Assembly: GCF_009728995.1 (NCBI RefSeq)
Contig: NZ_VTZW01000008.1
Coordinates: 248,001-312,000 of the forward strand
DNA from: Streptomonospora sp. PA3
GTDB lineage: Bacteria; Actinomycetota; Actinomycetes; Streptosporangiales; Streptosporangiaceae
Direction of reading: 5' to 3'
DNA: 64,000 bases
In this document: positions 45,458 to 54,262 of the stretch, piece after piece
How the letters are laid out: every line of letters begins with the position of its first letter
How positions within the stretch are numbered: position 1 is the stretch's first letter
The notes under the pieces: model-generated
Seen by the model: the letters and a program-made list of their open reading frames with translations, nothing else
Databases searched by the model: none
What the model was told of the DNA's origin: nothing
Program-made: the position numbers and the translations under genes

Positions 45458-46612
45458 TCAGCGCGCCGACCGGTCGTCGCCCCGGTCGGCGCCGGTGTCG
45501 GCGCCGGCGCGGCCGCCCGACCAGCGGCGTGCGACGCCCGCGGCGAGCTTGCGCAGCTCCTCGGCCGAGCGGCTCAGCGCCGCCTGGGTGGAGCCCGCCG
45601 ACTCCACGAGCGAGTAGGTCTCGGTGATCCCGGCGGCCGCGGCCTCCTGGCGGCCCACCGCGACCGCGCCCGCCAGCACGATGCAGGGCACGCCCTGGTC
45701 GGCGGCCGCGCGCGCGACGCCGTGGGGCAGCTTGCCGCGCAGCGACTGGGTGTCGAAGGAGCCCTCGCCGGTGATGACCAGATCGGCCGCCGCGACGTCC
45801 TCGGCCAGGCCCACGGCCCCCAGCACGCGGGCCACTCCGGACTCCACCGCGCCGCCGAGGAGCAGCATGCCGTAGCCCAGCCCGCCGGCCGCGCCGGCGC
45901 CGGGCGCCTCGCGCAGGCCGCCGGGGTCGGTGGCCTCGGCGAAGGCGGCGAGCGCGGCGTCCAGCCGCTGCACCTGGTCGGCGTCGGCGCCCTTCTGCGG
46001 GCCGAACACCGCGCTGGCGCCGTGCAGGCCCAGCAGGGGGTTGTCGACGTCGGTGGCGGCGATGAGGGAGGCGCCGCGCAGCGCCGCGCGCGCGGCGGCG
46101 AGGTCGACCGGGGAGTCCAGGGCGCTCAGCCCCGCGCCGCCGCCGCTGAGCCCCGCGGCGGGCTCGGCGCCCAGTGCCGCGAGCATGCCGGCGCCGCCGT
46201 CGTTGGTGGAACTGCCGCCGAGGCCGACAACGATGCTGCGGGCGCCCGCGGCCGCGGCCGCGGCGATGAGCTCGCCGACGCCCCGGCTGGTGGTGCGGCC
46301 GGGGTCGCGCCGGTCCTCGGGGACCAGATGGAGTCCGCAGGCCTGGGCGCTCTCGATGTAGGCGGTGGCGCCCGAGACCAGGTAGCGGGCGGGCACGGAA
46401 CCGCCCAGCGGCCCCGTCACCTCGGTGTCGTGCAGGGTGCCGCCCAAAGCGGTGTGCAGGACCTCGACGAAGCCGGGACCGCCGTCGGACAGCGGCAGCA
46501 GGCGGGTCTGCGCGCCGGGGTCGGCCCGGAGCCACCCCTCGCAGATCGCCTCGGCCGCCTCGACGGCGCTGAGGGTTCCGGCGAACTTGTCGGGAGCGAT
46601 AACGATACGCAC
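45458..46612 (-). CDS. Glycerate kinase, GlxK family
   Basis: A 384-residue kinase phosphorylating glycerate (GlxK/GarK type). It begins MRIVIAPDKFAGTLSAVEAAE, followed by LPLSDGGPGFVEVL, the conserved SVGxGGSxTNDGG-type loop (VVGLGGSSTNDGGAGM), and ADLVITGEGSFDTQSLRGK. Start is GTG at 46610-46612. It probably feeds glycerate from glyoxylate or serine turnover into glycolysis. Confidence 0.93.
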   Translation of the reverse strand: MRIVIAPDKFAGTLSAVEAAEAICEGWLRADPGAQTRLLPLSDGGPGFVEVLHTALGGTLHDTEVTGPLGGSVPARYLVSGATAYIESAQACGLHLVPEDRRDPGRTTSRGVGELIAAAAAAGARSIVVGLGGSSTNDGGAGMLAALGAEPAAGLSGGGAGLSALDSPVDLAAARAALRGASLIAATDVDNPLLGLHGASAVFGPQKGADADQVQRLDAALAAFAEATDPGGLREAPGAGAAGGLGYGMLLLGGAVESGVARVLGAVGLAEDVAAADLVITGEGSFDTQSLRGKLPHGVARAAADQGVPCIVLAGAVAVGRQEAAAAGITETYSLVESAGSTQAALSRSAEELRKLAAGVARRWSGGRAGADTGADRGDDRSAR

Positions 46613-46685
46613 CCGACCAGTGTGCCCTGCCCCTCATCGCACCGGCGAGCCGGGCCCGGCCGGCTGTGGACGGCCGGGCTGCGGG

Positions 46686-47285
46686 TCACAGTCCGGGGGC
46701 GCCGTAGACGGGGAACCAGCGGCCCTTGTCCTTCTCGATCGCGAGGTCGTTGCCGATGGCGGCCTCCACCTGGAGTTCCAGCGCGTTGTCGCGGCGCTGC
46801 CCGGCCAGCGGCGCGAACGGGTAGAAGGTGCCGCGCTTGTAGAGGTAGACGAGGGCCACCCGGCGCTCGCCCGCCTCGTCGGCGAACGCGACCAGCGAGC
46901 ACAGCAGTGAGGGGCCGAAGCCGTGGGCCTCCAGGGAGGAGTTGACCGCGTGGATGTCGGTGACCAGGTCGCTGATGCCGCCGCCGGAGCCGGGGTCCTC
47001 CTGGGCTGCCGCCGGCGCCTCCAGCACCAGCCAGGTGTAGCCGTACTCGTCGGCCGTCGCCTCGACGCGCGGCCCGTCGTCGGTGTTGAGCAGATCGGTG
47101 ACGCTCTGCTGCAACTCGCTGAACGCGCGGCCTTCGGCGGCGCGGAAGGCCACCGACCCGGTACCGGTGGGGCGCAGGCCGGAGGTGGCCTGCAGGGTGA
47201 TGGCCGCCGAGGGCAGGCCGAACAGGGCGTCGAGATCGGGCTGGGCCGGCTTGGAGCGGCCGAGCAGGGCGCGCAGAAAACTCAT
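46686..47285 (-). CDS. pspAB: PspA-associated protein PspAB
   Basis: A 199-residue protein recognised by MSFLRALLGRSKPAQPDLDA, FGLPSAAITLQ and the C-terminal NALELQVEAAIGNDLAIEKD and WFPVYGAPGL blocks of PspAB. Function is unknown; it co-occurs with PspA, PspAA and HtpX in actinobacteria and some archaea. It is the last of the four-gene set here, 91 bases after htpX. Confidence 0.88.
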   Translation of the reverse strand: MSFLRALLGRSKPAQPDLDALFGLPSAAITLQATSGLRPTGTGSVAFRAAEGRAFSELQQSVTDLLNTDDGPRVEATADEYGYTWLVLEAPAAAQEDPGSGGGISDLVTDIHAVNSSLEAHGFGPSLLCSLVAFADEAGERRVALVYLYKRGTFYPFAPLAGQRRDNALELQVEAAIGNDLAIEKDKGRWFPVYGAPGL

Positions 47286-47376
47286 GGCGGAGGTCCTCTT
47301 CGTGTTCGGCTTGTCGTGCGGCCGCGCCTGGGGTGAGCCCGGGCGTGCGGGCGTCGCTGCCCGGGGCCGCGCGCCC

Positions 47377-48294
47377 TCAGGCGCCGGTGCCCAGTTGCCG
47401 GGAGATGTCGGAGAGCTGGGCCAGGCGCTGGTCGAGGCTGGGGTGGGTGGAGACGAGCTTGCTGAGGCTGAAGCCCTTCTTGGACACCGCGGGGGTGAAG
47501 AAGAAGGCGTTGAACGGCTCGGCCCGGCGCAGGTCGTCGGTGGGGATGCGGGCCATGTCCCCGTTGATCTTGGTCAGCGCGCTGCCCAGCGAGGAGGGGC
47601 GGCCGGTCAGGTAGGCGGCGGCGCGGTCGGCGGAGAGTTCCCGGTAGCGCGAGAGGACCCGGGTCAGCAGGAAGCTCAGCGCCCACACCACGGCGCTGAC
47701 CAGCACGACGAGCAGCGCGACGACGGCGGGGGCGGGTCCGTTGTTGTTGCGGGCTCCGCCGCTGATGAAGGCGAAGCGCAGGCCCATCTGGGTCAGGAAG
47801 CCGGCCACGATCCCGAGGAAGCCGGCGATGGTCATGACCATCACGTCGCGGTGGGCGACGTGGGAGAGCTCGTGGGCGAGGACGGCCTCCAGCTCGGCGG
47901 TGTCGAGCCGGCGCATGATGCCGGTGGTCGCGCAGATCACCGCGTTCTTTCCGTTGTGGCCGGTGGCGAAGGCGTTGGGGACGTCGGTGCGGGCGATGGC
48001 GACCTTGGGTTTGGGCATGTCGGCCATGGCGCAGAGCCGGTCGACGACGGCGTGCAGCTCGGGGGCCTCGGCGGGCGAGACCTCGCGGCCGCCCATGGAG
48101 AAGAGGGCGATCTTGTCGGAGGCGAAGTACTGGAACGCGGCGACGCCCAGCACGACCGCCACGAGCAGCCACAGCGGCATGCCCACCAGGTACAGCGCGA
48201 TGACGAAGGCCACGTACAGGATCCCCAGCAGGGACATGGTGGCGACCATCCGGGTGGTCAGCCCGCGATCGGGAATGAACTTCGAACCAGCCAC
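47377..48294 (-). CDS. htpX: HtpX membrane zinc metalloprotease
   Basis: A 305-residue integral membrane protease that degrades misfolded membrane proteins. Zinc motif HELSH lies in EAVLAHELSHVAHRD; RELSADRAAAYLTG supplies the third ligand. Two N-terminal helices (MVATMSLLGILYVAFVIALY and WLLVAVVLGVAAFQYF) and two more after the motif anchor it. GTG at 48292-48294 with GGAGCG upstream. It belongs to the pspA-pspAA-htpX-pspAB cluster. Confidence 0.93.
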   Translation of the reverse strand: MAGSKFIPDRGLTTRMVATMSLLGILYVAFVIALYLVGMPLWLLVAVVLGVAAFQYFASDKIALFSMGGREVSPAEAPELHAVVDRLCAMADMPKPKVAIARTDVPNAFATGHNGKNAVICATTGIMRRLDTAELEAVLAHELSHVAHRDVMVMTIAGFLGIVAGFLTQMGLRFAFISGGARNNNGPAPAVVALLVVLVSAVVWALSFLLTRVLSRYRELSADRAAAYLTGRPSSLGSALTKINGDMARIPTDDLRRAEPFNAFFFTPAVSKKGFSLSKLVSTHPSLDQRLAQLSDISRQLGTGA

Positions 48295-48487
48295 TGCCGC
48301 GCTCCCGTCGTCCGCTTGCACGGTTCGGCCCCGGCTGCGCCGGGTCCCCGCCGGCCGGCGGGCGCCGCGGGCGAGGCGGCACCGGATCCGGCCGGTCACC
48401 TGCAGTCTATTCAGCGCGGGCCGCCGCGCCCTGGGTGCGGCGGCGGGCGCGCCGACGAACCCGGCGCCGGGAGCGGGCCCGGACACG

Positions 48488-48522
48488 ACGGTGGCCGCCG
48501 CGCGGAGCGCGGCGGCCACCGT
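48488..48522 (-). terminator. Hairpin between pspAA and htpX
   Basis: ACGGTGGCCGCCGCG (48488-48502) pairs perfectly with CGCGGCGGCCACCGT (48508-48522) around a 5-base loop, 49 bases after the pspAA stop. It may end or attenuate the pspA-pspAA transcript before htpX. Confidence 0.65.
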
Positions 48523-48570
48523 GACAGCCGACCGGGACGCGACGACGTGCGAACGAGGGTGCTCCGACGC

Positions 48571-48855
48571 TCAGGCGAGGTCGGGCAGGAGCCCTTCGTC
48601 GCCGAGCATCGCGCGGACCTCGTCCATGGTCGCGTCGGCGTGGGGCAGGATGAACTGCGAGGGCTCCAGGGAGTCGGGAGGCAGCGGCTTGCCGTCCTCG
48701 CGCACACGCTCAAGCAGATCGTGCAGGGCCTGGCGGAAGGTCTCCTCGCTGCCCGACTCCAGGGCCTCTTCGAGCGTCTTGTCGAAGCTGTTGAGCAGGT
48801 CGAGGTCGGCTTCGGAGAGGTCCACCTGGCCCTCGCCCATGATGCGGACGATCAT
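48571..48855 (-). CDS. pspAA: PspA-associated protein PspAA
   Basis: A 94-residue protein starting MIVRIMGEGQVDLSEADLDL and ending DEVRAMLGDEGLLPDLA, the standard PspAA form. Its ATG overlaps the PspA stop (ATGA). It probably binds PspA and modulates its membrane role. Confidence 0.9.
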   Translation of the reverse strand: MIVRIMGEGQVDLSEADLDLLNSFDKTLEEALESGSEETFRQALHDLLERVREDGKPLPPDSLEPSQFILPHADATMDEVRAMLGDEGLLPDLA

Positions 48856-49697
48856 GCGCCCTCCCCCTGCCGGTAGGGCTGGGTCTGGCTGCCGTCGGCG
48901 CTGCTGCCGTTGGCTCCGGCGCTGCCGCCGGTGTTGCCCGCGCCGCTCTGGGAGCCGGAGGAGTCGCCCTTCTCGATCTGCGGTGCGGCGGCCGAGCCCT
49001 GGCCGAGCTCCTGCTTCATCCGCTCCAGTTCCAGCTCCACGCCGCTGCTGCTGGCCATGCGGTCCAGCTCGGACTGGATGTCGTCCTTGGAGGTGCCGCT
49101 GACGTCGTCGAGGGCGCCCGATTCGAGCAGTTCGTCGACGGCGCCGGCGCGGGCCTGCATCTCGGCGGTCTTGTCCTCGGCGCGCTGCACGGCCATGCCG
49201 ACGTCGCCCATCTCCTCGGAGATGCCCGAGAACGCCTCGCTGATCTGGGTCTGGGCCTGGGCTGCGGTGTAGGTGGCCTTGATGGTCTCCTTGCGGGTGC
49301 GGAAGGAGTCGACCTTGGCCTGGAGGCGCTGGGCGGCCAGGGTCAGCTTCTGCTCCTCGCCCTGCAGCTGCTCGTGCTGCTGGCGCAGGCCGTCGATCTG
49401 GGACTGCAGGCCGGAACGGCGGGTGAGGGCCTCGCGCGCCAGGTCCTCGCGGCCTTGCTGCAGCGCTTGGCGGCTCTGGGTCTCCAGCTTGCCCGACTGC
49501 TGCTCCAGCTGCTGCACCTGCAACTCGACCCGCTTGCGGGAGGTGGCGACGTCGGCGACGCCGCGGCGGACCTTCTGCAGCAGTTCGAGCTGCTTCTGGT
49601 AAGAGTAGTCGAGGGTCTCGCGCGGGTCCTCGACGGAGTCCAGTGCCCGGTTGGCCTTGGACTTGAAGATCATGGAAAGTCGCTGAAACACGCTCAT
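48852..49697 (-). CDS. pspA: PspA/IM30 membrane-stress protein
   Basis: A 281-residue coiled-coil ESCRT-III-like protein that polymerises on damaged inner membrane. The amphipathic N-terminus is MSVFQRLSMIFKSKANRALD, followed by SVEDPRETLDYSYQKQLELL and about 150 residues of heptad coiled coil. The C-terminal 50 residues are Gly/Ser/Asn-rich and look disordered. ATG at 49695-49697 is chosen as the family start. Membrane or envelope stress is the expected inducer. Confidence 0.94.
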   Translation of the reverse strand: MSVFQRLSMIFKSKANRALDSVEDPRETLDYSYQKQLELLQKVRRGVADVATSRKRVELQVQQLEQQSGKLETQSRQALQQGREDLAREALTRRSGLQSQIDGLRQQHEQLQGEEQKLTLAAQRLQAKVDSFRTRKETIKATYTAAQAQTQISEAFSGISEEMGDVGMAVQRAEDKTAEMQARAGAVDELLESGALDDVSGTSKDDIQSELDRMASSSGVELELERMKQELGQGSAAAPQIEKGDSSGSQSGAGNTGGSAGANGSSADGSQTQPYRQGEGA

Positions 49698-49815
49698 CGG
49701 CGTGGCCGTCCCCTTCTCGGTCCGTGTATCGGCTGTTCCCGGCGGGCGCTGCATTCAACCCTACGCGCTCGCGCGAAGGGTCGCCATGAAGCTCGGACCG
49801 GCTACCCTGGTAGAC

Positions 49816-50445
49816 GTGTTCCGACGTCGCTCCGTTCCCGCAACCGAAGATCCGGCCGCGTCCGGCCCTGGCACTGCTGAGGCCACCCAACCTAAGGGAT
49901 ATACCCCCAAGAAGGGCGCGCCAACTCCCAAGCGCCGCGAATCCGAGGTCCCGCTGCGGCGCCCGGTAAGCGCGCCGCGGACCCGCAAGGAGGCGTTCCG
50001 GGCCTACCGCGAACGCCGCTCGCTCAACTCCCCCCGCCCGGCCCGCAAGGGCGGCGGCCCTCCGGGCGAAGAGCGCCACTACCGGCCGCAGGACCTCGGG
50101 CCGGTGCGCGCCTACGCGCGCGACGTCGTCGACTCCCGGCGCAGCGTCAGCGAGTTCTTCCTCTACTTCTCGCTGGCCGTCATCGTGCTGCTGTTCCTGC
50201 CCTCCCCGGAGTTCCAGGCCGTGGTCACCTATGTGGTCTGGCCGGCCATGATGGTCACGATCATCGCCGAGGGCATGTACGTCGGCAACCGCGTCAAGCG
50301 CCAGGCGCGCGAGCTCTTCCCCGGCGACGCCTCCGTGCGCGGCGCGGGCATGTACGCGGCGATGCGCCAGCTGCAGATCCGGCGGCTGCGCCTGCCCAAG
50401 CCCAAGGTCAAGCCGGGCGACCCCGTACCCGCGCCCGGGCGCTGA
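49816..50445 (+). CDS. DUF3043 membrane protein
   Basis: A 209-residue actinobacterial protein. A basic N-terminus (KGYTPKKGAPTPKRRE, RTRKEAFRAYRERR) precedes two membrane helices (EFFLYFSLAVIVLLFLPS and VVTYVVWPAMMVTIIAEGMY), then NRVKRQARELFP and a basic tail. GTG at 49816 is favoured because TACCCT lies 7 bases upstream and no ribosome site is present; an ATG 30 bases earlier is possible. Function unknown; conserved next to the cob genes in mycobacteria. Confidence 0.85.
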   Translation: MFRRRSVPATEDPAASGPGTAEATQPKGYTPKKGAPTPKRRESEVPLRRPVSAPRTRKEAFRAYRERRSLNSPRPARKGGGPPGEERHYRPQDLGPVRAYARDVVDSRRSVSEFFLYFSLAVIVLLFLPSPEFQAVVTYVVWPAMMVTIIAEGMYVGNRVKRQARELFPGDASVRGAGMYAAMRQLQIRRLRLPKPKVKPGDPVPAPGR

Positions 50446-50529
50446 CCCCTCGCCGGCCCGCGATCGGGGCGGCGCGTCGGCCCACCCTGCGGGCGGGCGG
50501 CCGCCCCGGCCCGGCGTAAGGTGCTCGGC

Positions 50530-51528
50530 ATGGAATTCCGGCATCTTGGAAACAGCGGTCTGGTCATCAGCGAGATCGCCTACGGGAACTGGCTCACCCA
50601 CGGCTCCCAGATCGAGGAGGACGCCGCCACCGCGTGCGTGCACGCGGCGCTGGACGAGGGGATCACCACCTTCGACACCGCCGACGTCTACGCCCAGGGG
50701 CGCGCCGAGGAGGTCCTGGGGCGGGCGCTGAAGGGCCAGCGCCGCGACGGCCTGGAGATCCTCTCCAAGGTCTACTGGCCCGTGGGTCCGGGCAAGAATG
50801 ACCGGGGCCTGTCCCGCAAGCACATCGTGCGCGGCTGCGAGGCCAGCCTGCGCCGGCTGGGCACCGACTACCTGGACCTCTACCAGGCGCACCGCTTCGA
50901 CTACGAGACCCCGCTGGAGGAGACCCTGCGGGCCTTCGACGACCTGGTGCGCCAGGGCAAGGTCTGCTACATCGGCGTCTCGGAGTGGCGGGCCGACGAG
51001 ATCGAGCGCGCCCTGAAGCTGGCCGACGAGATGGGGCTGGACCGGATCGTCTCCAACCAGCCGCAGTACAGCATGCTGTGGCGGGTGATCGAGTCCGAGG
51101 TCATCCCCGCCAGCCGGCGCGGCGGGCTGGGGCAGATCGTGTTCTCCCCCATCGCCCAGGGCGTGCTCACCGGCAAGTACCGGCCCGGCCAGGAGGCCCC
51201 GGCCGGTTCGCGCGCGACCGACGAGACCGGCGGCAGGTTCATCAGCCGCTTCCTCGAGGACGACGTGCTGGAGCGCGTCCAGCGGCTGGTGCCCCTGGCC
51301 GAGGAGGCGGGGCTGACCATGGCCCAGCTCGCGGTGGCCTGGGTGCTGCAGAACGAGGCCGTCTCGGCGGCGATCATCGGCGCCTCGCGCCCCGAGCAGG
51401 TGCGCGACAACGCCGCTGCGGCCGGCAAGCGGTTGGACGCCGACCTGATGCGCCGCATCGACGAGGTGCTCGGCGACAGCATCCGCCGCGACCCGGCGCT
51501 GACGGTCAGCCCGGAGCAGCGTCCCTGA
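50530..51528 (+). CDS. Aldo/keto reductase (potassium-channel beta-subunit-like)
   Basis: A 332-residue NADPH-dependent oxidoreductase. Catalytic residues fit the family: D in TTFDTADVYAQG with Y, K in LEILSKVYWPVG, and H in LDLYQAHRFDYET. NADP-binding motifs near the end are AIIGASRPEQVRDN. Substrate is unknown. The ATG lies 7 bases after a TAAGGT -10 box, so translation is probably leaderless; a GTG nine bases earlier overlaps that box. Confidence 0.92.
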   Translation: MEFRHLGNSGLVISEIAYGNWLTHGSQIEEDAATACVHAALDEGITTFDTADVYAQGRAEEVLGRALKGQRRDGLEILSKVYWPVGPGKNDRGLSRKHIVRGCEASLRRLGTDYLDLYQAHRFDYETPLEETLRAFDDLVRQGKVCYIGVSEWRADEIERALKLADEMGLDRIVSNQPQYSMLWRVIESEVIPASRRGGLGQIVFSPIAQGVLTGKYRPGQEAPAGSRATDETGGRFISRFLEDDVLERVQRLVPLAEEAGLTMAQLAVAWVLQNEAVSAAIIGASRPEQVRDNAAAAGKRLDADLMRRIDEVLGDSIRRDPALTVSPEQRP

Positions 51529-51634
51529 CCCGCTCCGCCGGGGCGCCGGCCGCCTCCGCGGCATCCGCGGGAGCGGCCGGGCCCCGGCCCCGGCGCAGCC
51601 GGCTCGTCCCCGGCCGGGCGGATCGCGGGGGCGT

Positions 51635-51841
51635 TCAGGCGGGGTCGTCCAGGCTCATGGTGTACACCGGCCGGTCGTCCTCCAGCAGCGTGACGCGGGA
51701 GGCGCCGCCGTCGACCAGGTCGCGCCAGGTCTCCCCAAGCCAGCTCTCGGCGTCGCCGCGCGAGGAGAACAGCTCCGCCGGCAGGGAGCCGTCGTCCAGC
51801 GGCTTGCCCTGCTCGGTCTCGTACCGCCAACTCCAGGCCAT
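51635..51841 (-). CDS. Conserved small actinobacterial protein
   Basis: A 68-residue acidic protein beginning MAWSWRYETEQGKP and containing FSSRGDAESWLGETWRDLVD and VTLLEDDRPVYTMSLDD. This short form is widespread in actinobacteria; its function is unknown to me. A purine-rich GGAGAAGGGG site precedes the ATG. Confidence 0.85.
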   Translation of the reverse strand: MAWSWRYETEQGKPLDDGSLPAELFSSRGDAESWLGETWRDLVDGGASRVTLLEDDRPVYTMSLDDPA

Positions 51842-51884
51842 GGCACGCCCCTTCTCCTTGCTCGCGTCCGACTCGCTCCGGCGG

Positions 51885-51915
51885 CCCCGCTCCCGGCTCC
51901 GGGAGCGGGGGTTTT
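51885..51915 (+). terminator. Intrinsic terminator with U-tract, orphan position
   Basis: CCCCGCTCCCGG (51885-51896) and CCGGGAGCGGGG (51899-51910) pair perfectly around CT and are followed by GTTTT. It faces the plus strand between the divergent small-protein gene and cobU, so it would stop read-through from the aldo/keto reductase 360 bases upstream, or a short antisense RNA. Confidence 0.65.
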
Positions 51916-52055
51916 CCGAGCATAGGCTGTGCCCGCAAAGCGAAACCGCCCGACCCGCGGCCGCGGCCGGCCCGCCGGCCCGCCGACTCGGCTCCGCGGA
52001 CCCACCAGGGCGTTCGCCCCGCTTCCCCCGCCCCCGATGTTGTTAACTGGCCAAC

Positions 52056-53207
52056 GTGCGAATCCGACTCTCCGGCACCTCCGGCTCCGAGGGGTGGCCC
52101 GCCCCCCAGTGCCGCTGCGCCTCCTGCAACCGCGCCGCCGAGAACCGCCGCGTCCCCGTGCGGATCGCGGTCGACGACGCGCTGACGCTCCGCGAGCCCG
52201 GCGCGGGTCCGGTCTCGGCTCCCCCGCCGGGATACGCGGTGCAGGTCACCCCCTACGGCACCCGGGTCGAGGGCCCCGGCGGGGGGCGCCTGCTCCTCGC
52301 CCGCTCCGACGCGCCGGCCGACCCGCCCCCTCCCCCGGACATCGGCGCGCCGCCGCCCGCCTCCGCCGACCGGGGCGGCGGCGCGGACGCCGAAACCTGG
52401 ACCGCGCATGCCGCCTCCGCATCCACGGCGCCCGCCCACCAGGTCGACGTCGCGATCGTGGACGTGGGCGAGTCGGCGGCGGCGATCGGCGCGCTGCGCC
52501 GCGCCGGCGTGGTCACCACCACGACCGCGGTCCTGGCCGTCGGCGGGGATCACCGGGTGCACTCCCCCGCGGAGTTCGAGCGCCGGGCACGGCTGTGGGG
52601 CGCCTCGGCCCCGGTCGACGGCCAGGAGCTGTGGTGCCCTCCGGCCGCGTGGCCCCCCGAGCGGGCGCGCGGGCCGCACCGGGTGCTGATCACCGGAGGC
52701 GCCCGGTCGGGCAAGTCGGCCGAGGCCGAGCGGCGGCTGCTGGGCGAGCCCGATGTCACCTACCTGGCCACGGGTCCCGATCCCGGCGGTGATCAGGCGT
52801 GGGCGCGCCGCGTGGCGCTGCACCGCTCCCGCCGGCCCTCCTGGTGGAAGACCGAGGAGACCTCCGACGCCGCCGCGGTGCTGCGCGAGGCGCGGGGCGC
52901 CGTGCTGTTCGACTGCGTGGGCACCTGGCTCGCCGGTGCGATGGAGTCCTGCGGCCTGTGGGAGGAGCGCCCGCCGGCCGGTGCCGAGGAGGAGCTGTCG
53001 GCGCGGGTCGCCGAACTGCTGGAGGTCTGGCGCCGCTGCCCGGCCTACGTCGTCGCCGTGACGAACGAGGTCGGGTCGGGTGTGGTGCCGGCGACGGTGA
53101 GCGGCGGCCTCTTCCGCGACTGGCTGGGCCGGGTCAACCAGCTGCTGGGAGCCCAGTCCGAGGAGGTCCTGCTGGCGACGGCGGGGCGCGTGGTCGAGCT
53201 GCCCTGA
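52056..53207 (+). CDS. cobU: Adenosylcobinamide kinase/guanylyltransferase with N-terminal MBL-like remnant
   Basis: A 383-residue protein. The C-terminal 180 residues are CobU, which phosphorylates adenosylcobinamide and attaches GMP in B12 assembly: VLITGGARSGKSAEAERRLL (P-loop), VTYLATGPDP, HRSRRPSWWKTEE, LFDCVGTWLAG and VTNEVGSGVVPATVSGG. The N-terminus (LSGTSGSEGWPAPQCRCASC) resembles the first strand of metallo-beta-lactamase-like PhnP proteins, but the HxHxDH zinc motif is absent, replaced by a Pro/Ala-rich stretch. It therefore looks like a decayed MBL domain. GTG start with TTAACT 7 bases upstream and no ribosome site. Confidence 0.92.
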   Translation: MRIRLSGTSGSEGWPAPQCRCASCNRAAENRRVPVRIAVDDALTLREPGAGPVSAPPPGYAVQVTPYGTRVEGPGGGRLLLARSDAPADPPPPPDIGAPPPASADRGGGADAETWTAHAASASTAPAHQVDVAIVDVGESAAAIGALRRAGVVTTTTAVLAVGGDHRVHSPAEFERRARLWGASAPVDGQELWCPPAAWPPERARGPHRVLITGGARSGKSAEAERRLLGEPDVTYLATGPDPGGDQAWARRVALHRSRRPSWWKTEETSDAAAVLREARGAVLFDCVGTWLAGAMESCGLWEERPPAGAEEELSARVAELLEVWRRCPAYVVAVTNEVGSGVVPATVSGGLFRDWLGRVNQLLGAQSEEVLLATAGRVVELP

Positions 53208-53404
53208 GACCGGGGGCACGGCCGGTCCGGCGGCGCACGTCCGCCGGGGCGCCGCGCTCCCGGTGGTCGGGGACCCGCCGGGAACCGTCCGGAGCCGGGA
53301 GCCGCAGAGTCGCGGCGATGAGTGCGCTTGGGGAAGCGCCGCACACCGCTGCGCGCATCCCGCCCCCATGGCCGCAGCACACGGATAGCGACGTAGGGAG
53401 CACG

Positions 53405-54262
53405 ATGCCCACCGCAGACGGCCCGGACTCGGCGAGCCCCGGAAGCGCCGGCTCGGGTGCCGGGCGGCCCGCAGGCGGCGCGGCGCGCAATGCCGTCGAC
53501 GGCCTGCGAATGGCGGCGGGCACGCTGACAGCGGTGCCGGTCGCGGCGCCCCGGGTCGACCGCACCGCCGCGGGCTGGGCCATGGCACTGGCGCCGCTGG
53601 TGGGTGCGGCTCTGGGCGCCGCCGGGGCGGCGGTGCTGGCGGCGGCCTGGCTGGCCGGCCTGCCCGGTCTCCCCTCGGCCGTGCCGGCCCTCGCCGCGCT
53701 GGCGCTGCTGACTCGCGGCCTGCACCTGGACGGGCTGGCCGACCTGGCCGACGGCCTCGGCAGCGGGCGCCCGGCCGAGGGCGCGCTGGAGGTGATGCGG
53801 CGCTCGGACATCGGCCCCTTCGGCGTGATCACGCTGGTGCTGATGCTGCTGGCCCAGGCGGCGGCGCTGGGCGCACTCGCCGACGCCTCCCTCCCGGCCG
53901 GTGCCGCCGCCCTGGTCACCGCGAGCGCGACGGGGCGGCTGGCCATCACCTGGGCGTGCACCCCGCGCGTGCCCTCGGCCCGCCCGGAGGGCCTGGGGGC
54001 GTTCGTGGCAGGCACCGTGCCGCACTGGGCGGCCGGGGCGGCGACGGTGGCGGTCCTGCTGCTCGCTGCGCTGGCCGGGTCGGCGGTCGGCGCGCCGTTC
54101 GCCCTGGCCTGCGCCGCGGCCGCCGCCGGGGGCCTGGGCGCCGCCGCGGTCCTGCTCGCCCATGCGGTGCGCCGCACCGGCGGCATCACCGGAGACACCC
54201 TCGGCGCCCTGTCCGAGACCGCGGCCACCGCGGCCCTGGTGGTCGCCGCCGCAGCGGTGTGA
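53405..54262 (+). CDS. cobS: Cobalamin 5'-phosphate synthase
   Basis: A 285-residue polytopic membrane enzyme joining adenosylcobinamide-GDP with alpha-ribazole (phosphate). The acidic signature RGLHLDGLADLADGLGSG and the later RTGGITGDTLGALSE are diagnostic. Eight or so Ala/Leu-rich helices follow. AGGGAG precedes the ATG. In mycobacteria cobT lies between cobU and cobS; here there is only a 197-base gap, so cobT must be elsewhere or lost. Confidence 0.95.
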   Translation: MPTADGPDSASPGSAGSGAGRPAGGAARNAVDGLRMAAGTLTAVPVAAPRVDRTAAGWAMALAPLVGAALGAAGAAVLAAAWLAGLPGLPSAVPALAALALLTRGLHLDGLADLADGLGSGRPAEGALEVMRRSDIGPFGVITLVLMLLAQAAALGALADASLPAGAAALVTASATGRLAITWACTPRVPSARPEGLGAFVAGTVPHWAAGAATVAVLLLAALAGSAVGAPFALACAAAAAGGLGAAAVLLAHAVRRTGGITGDTLGALSETAATAALVVAAAAV

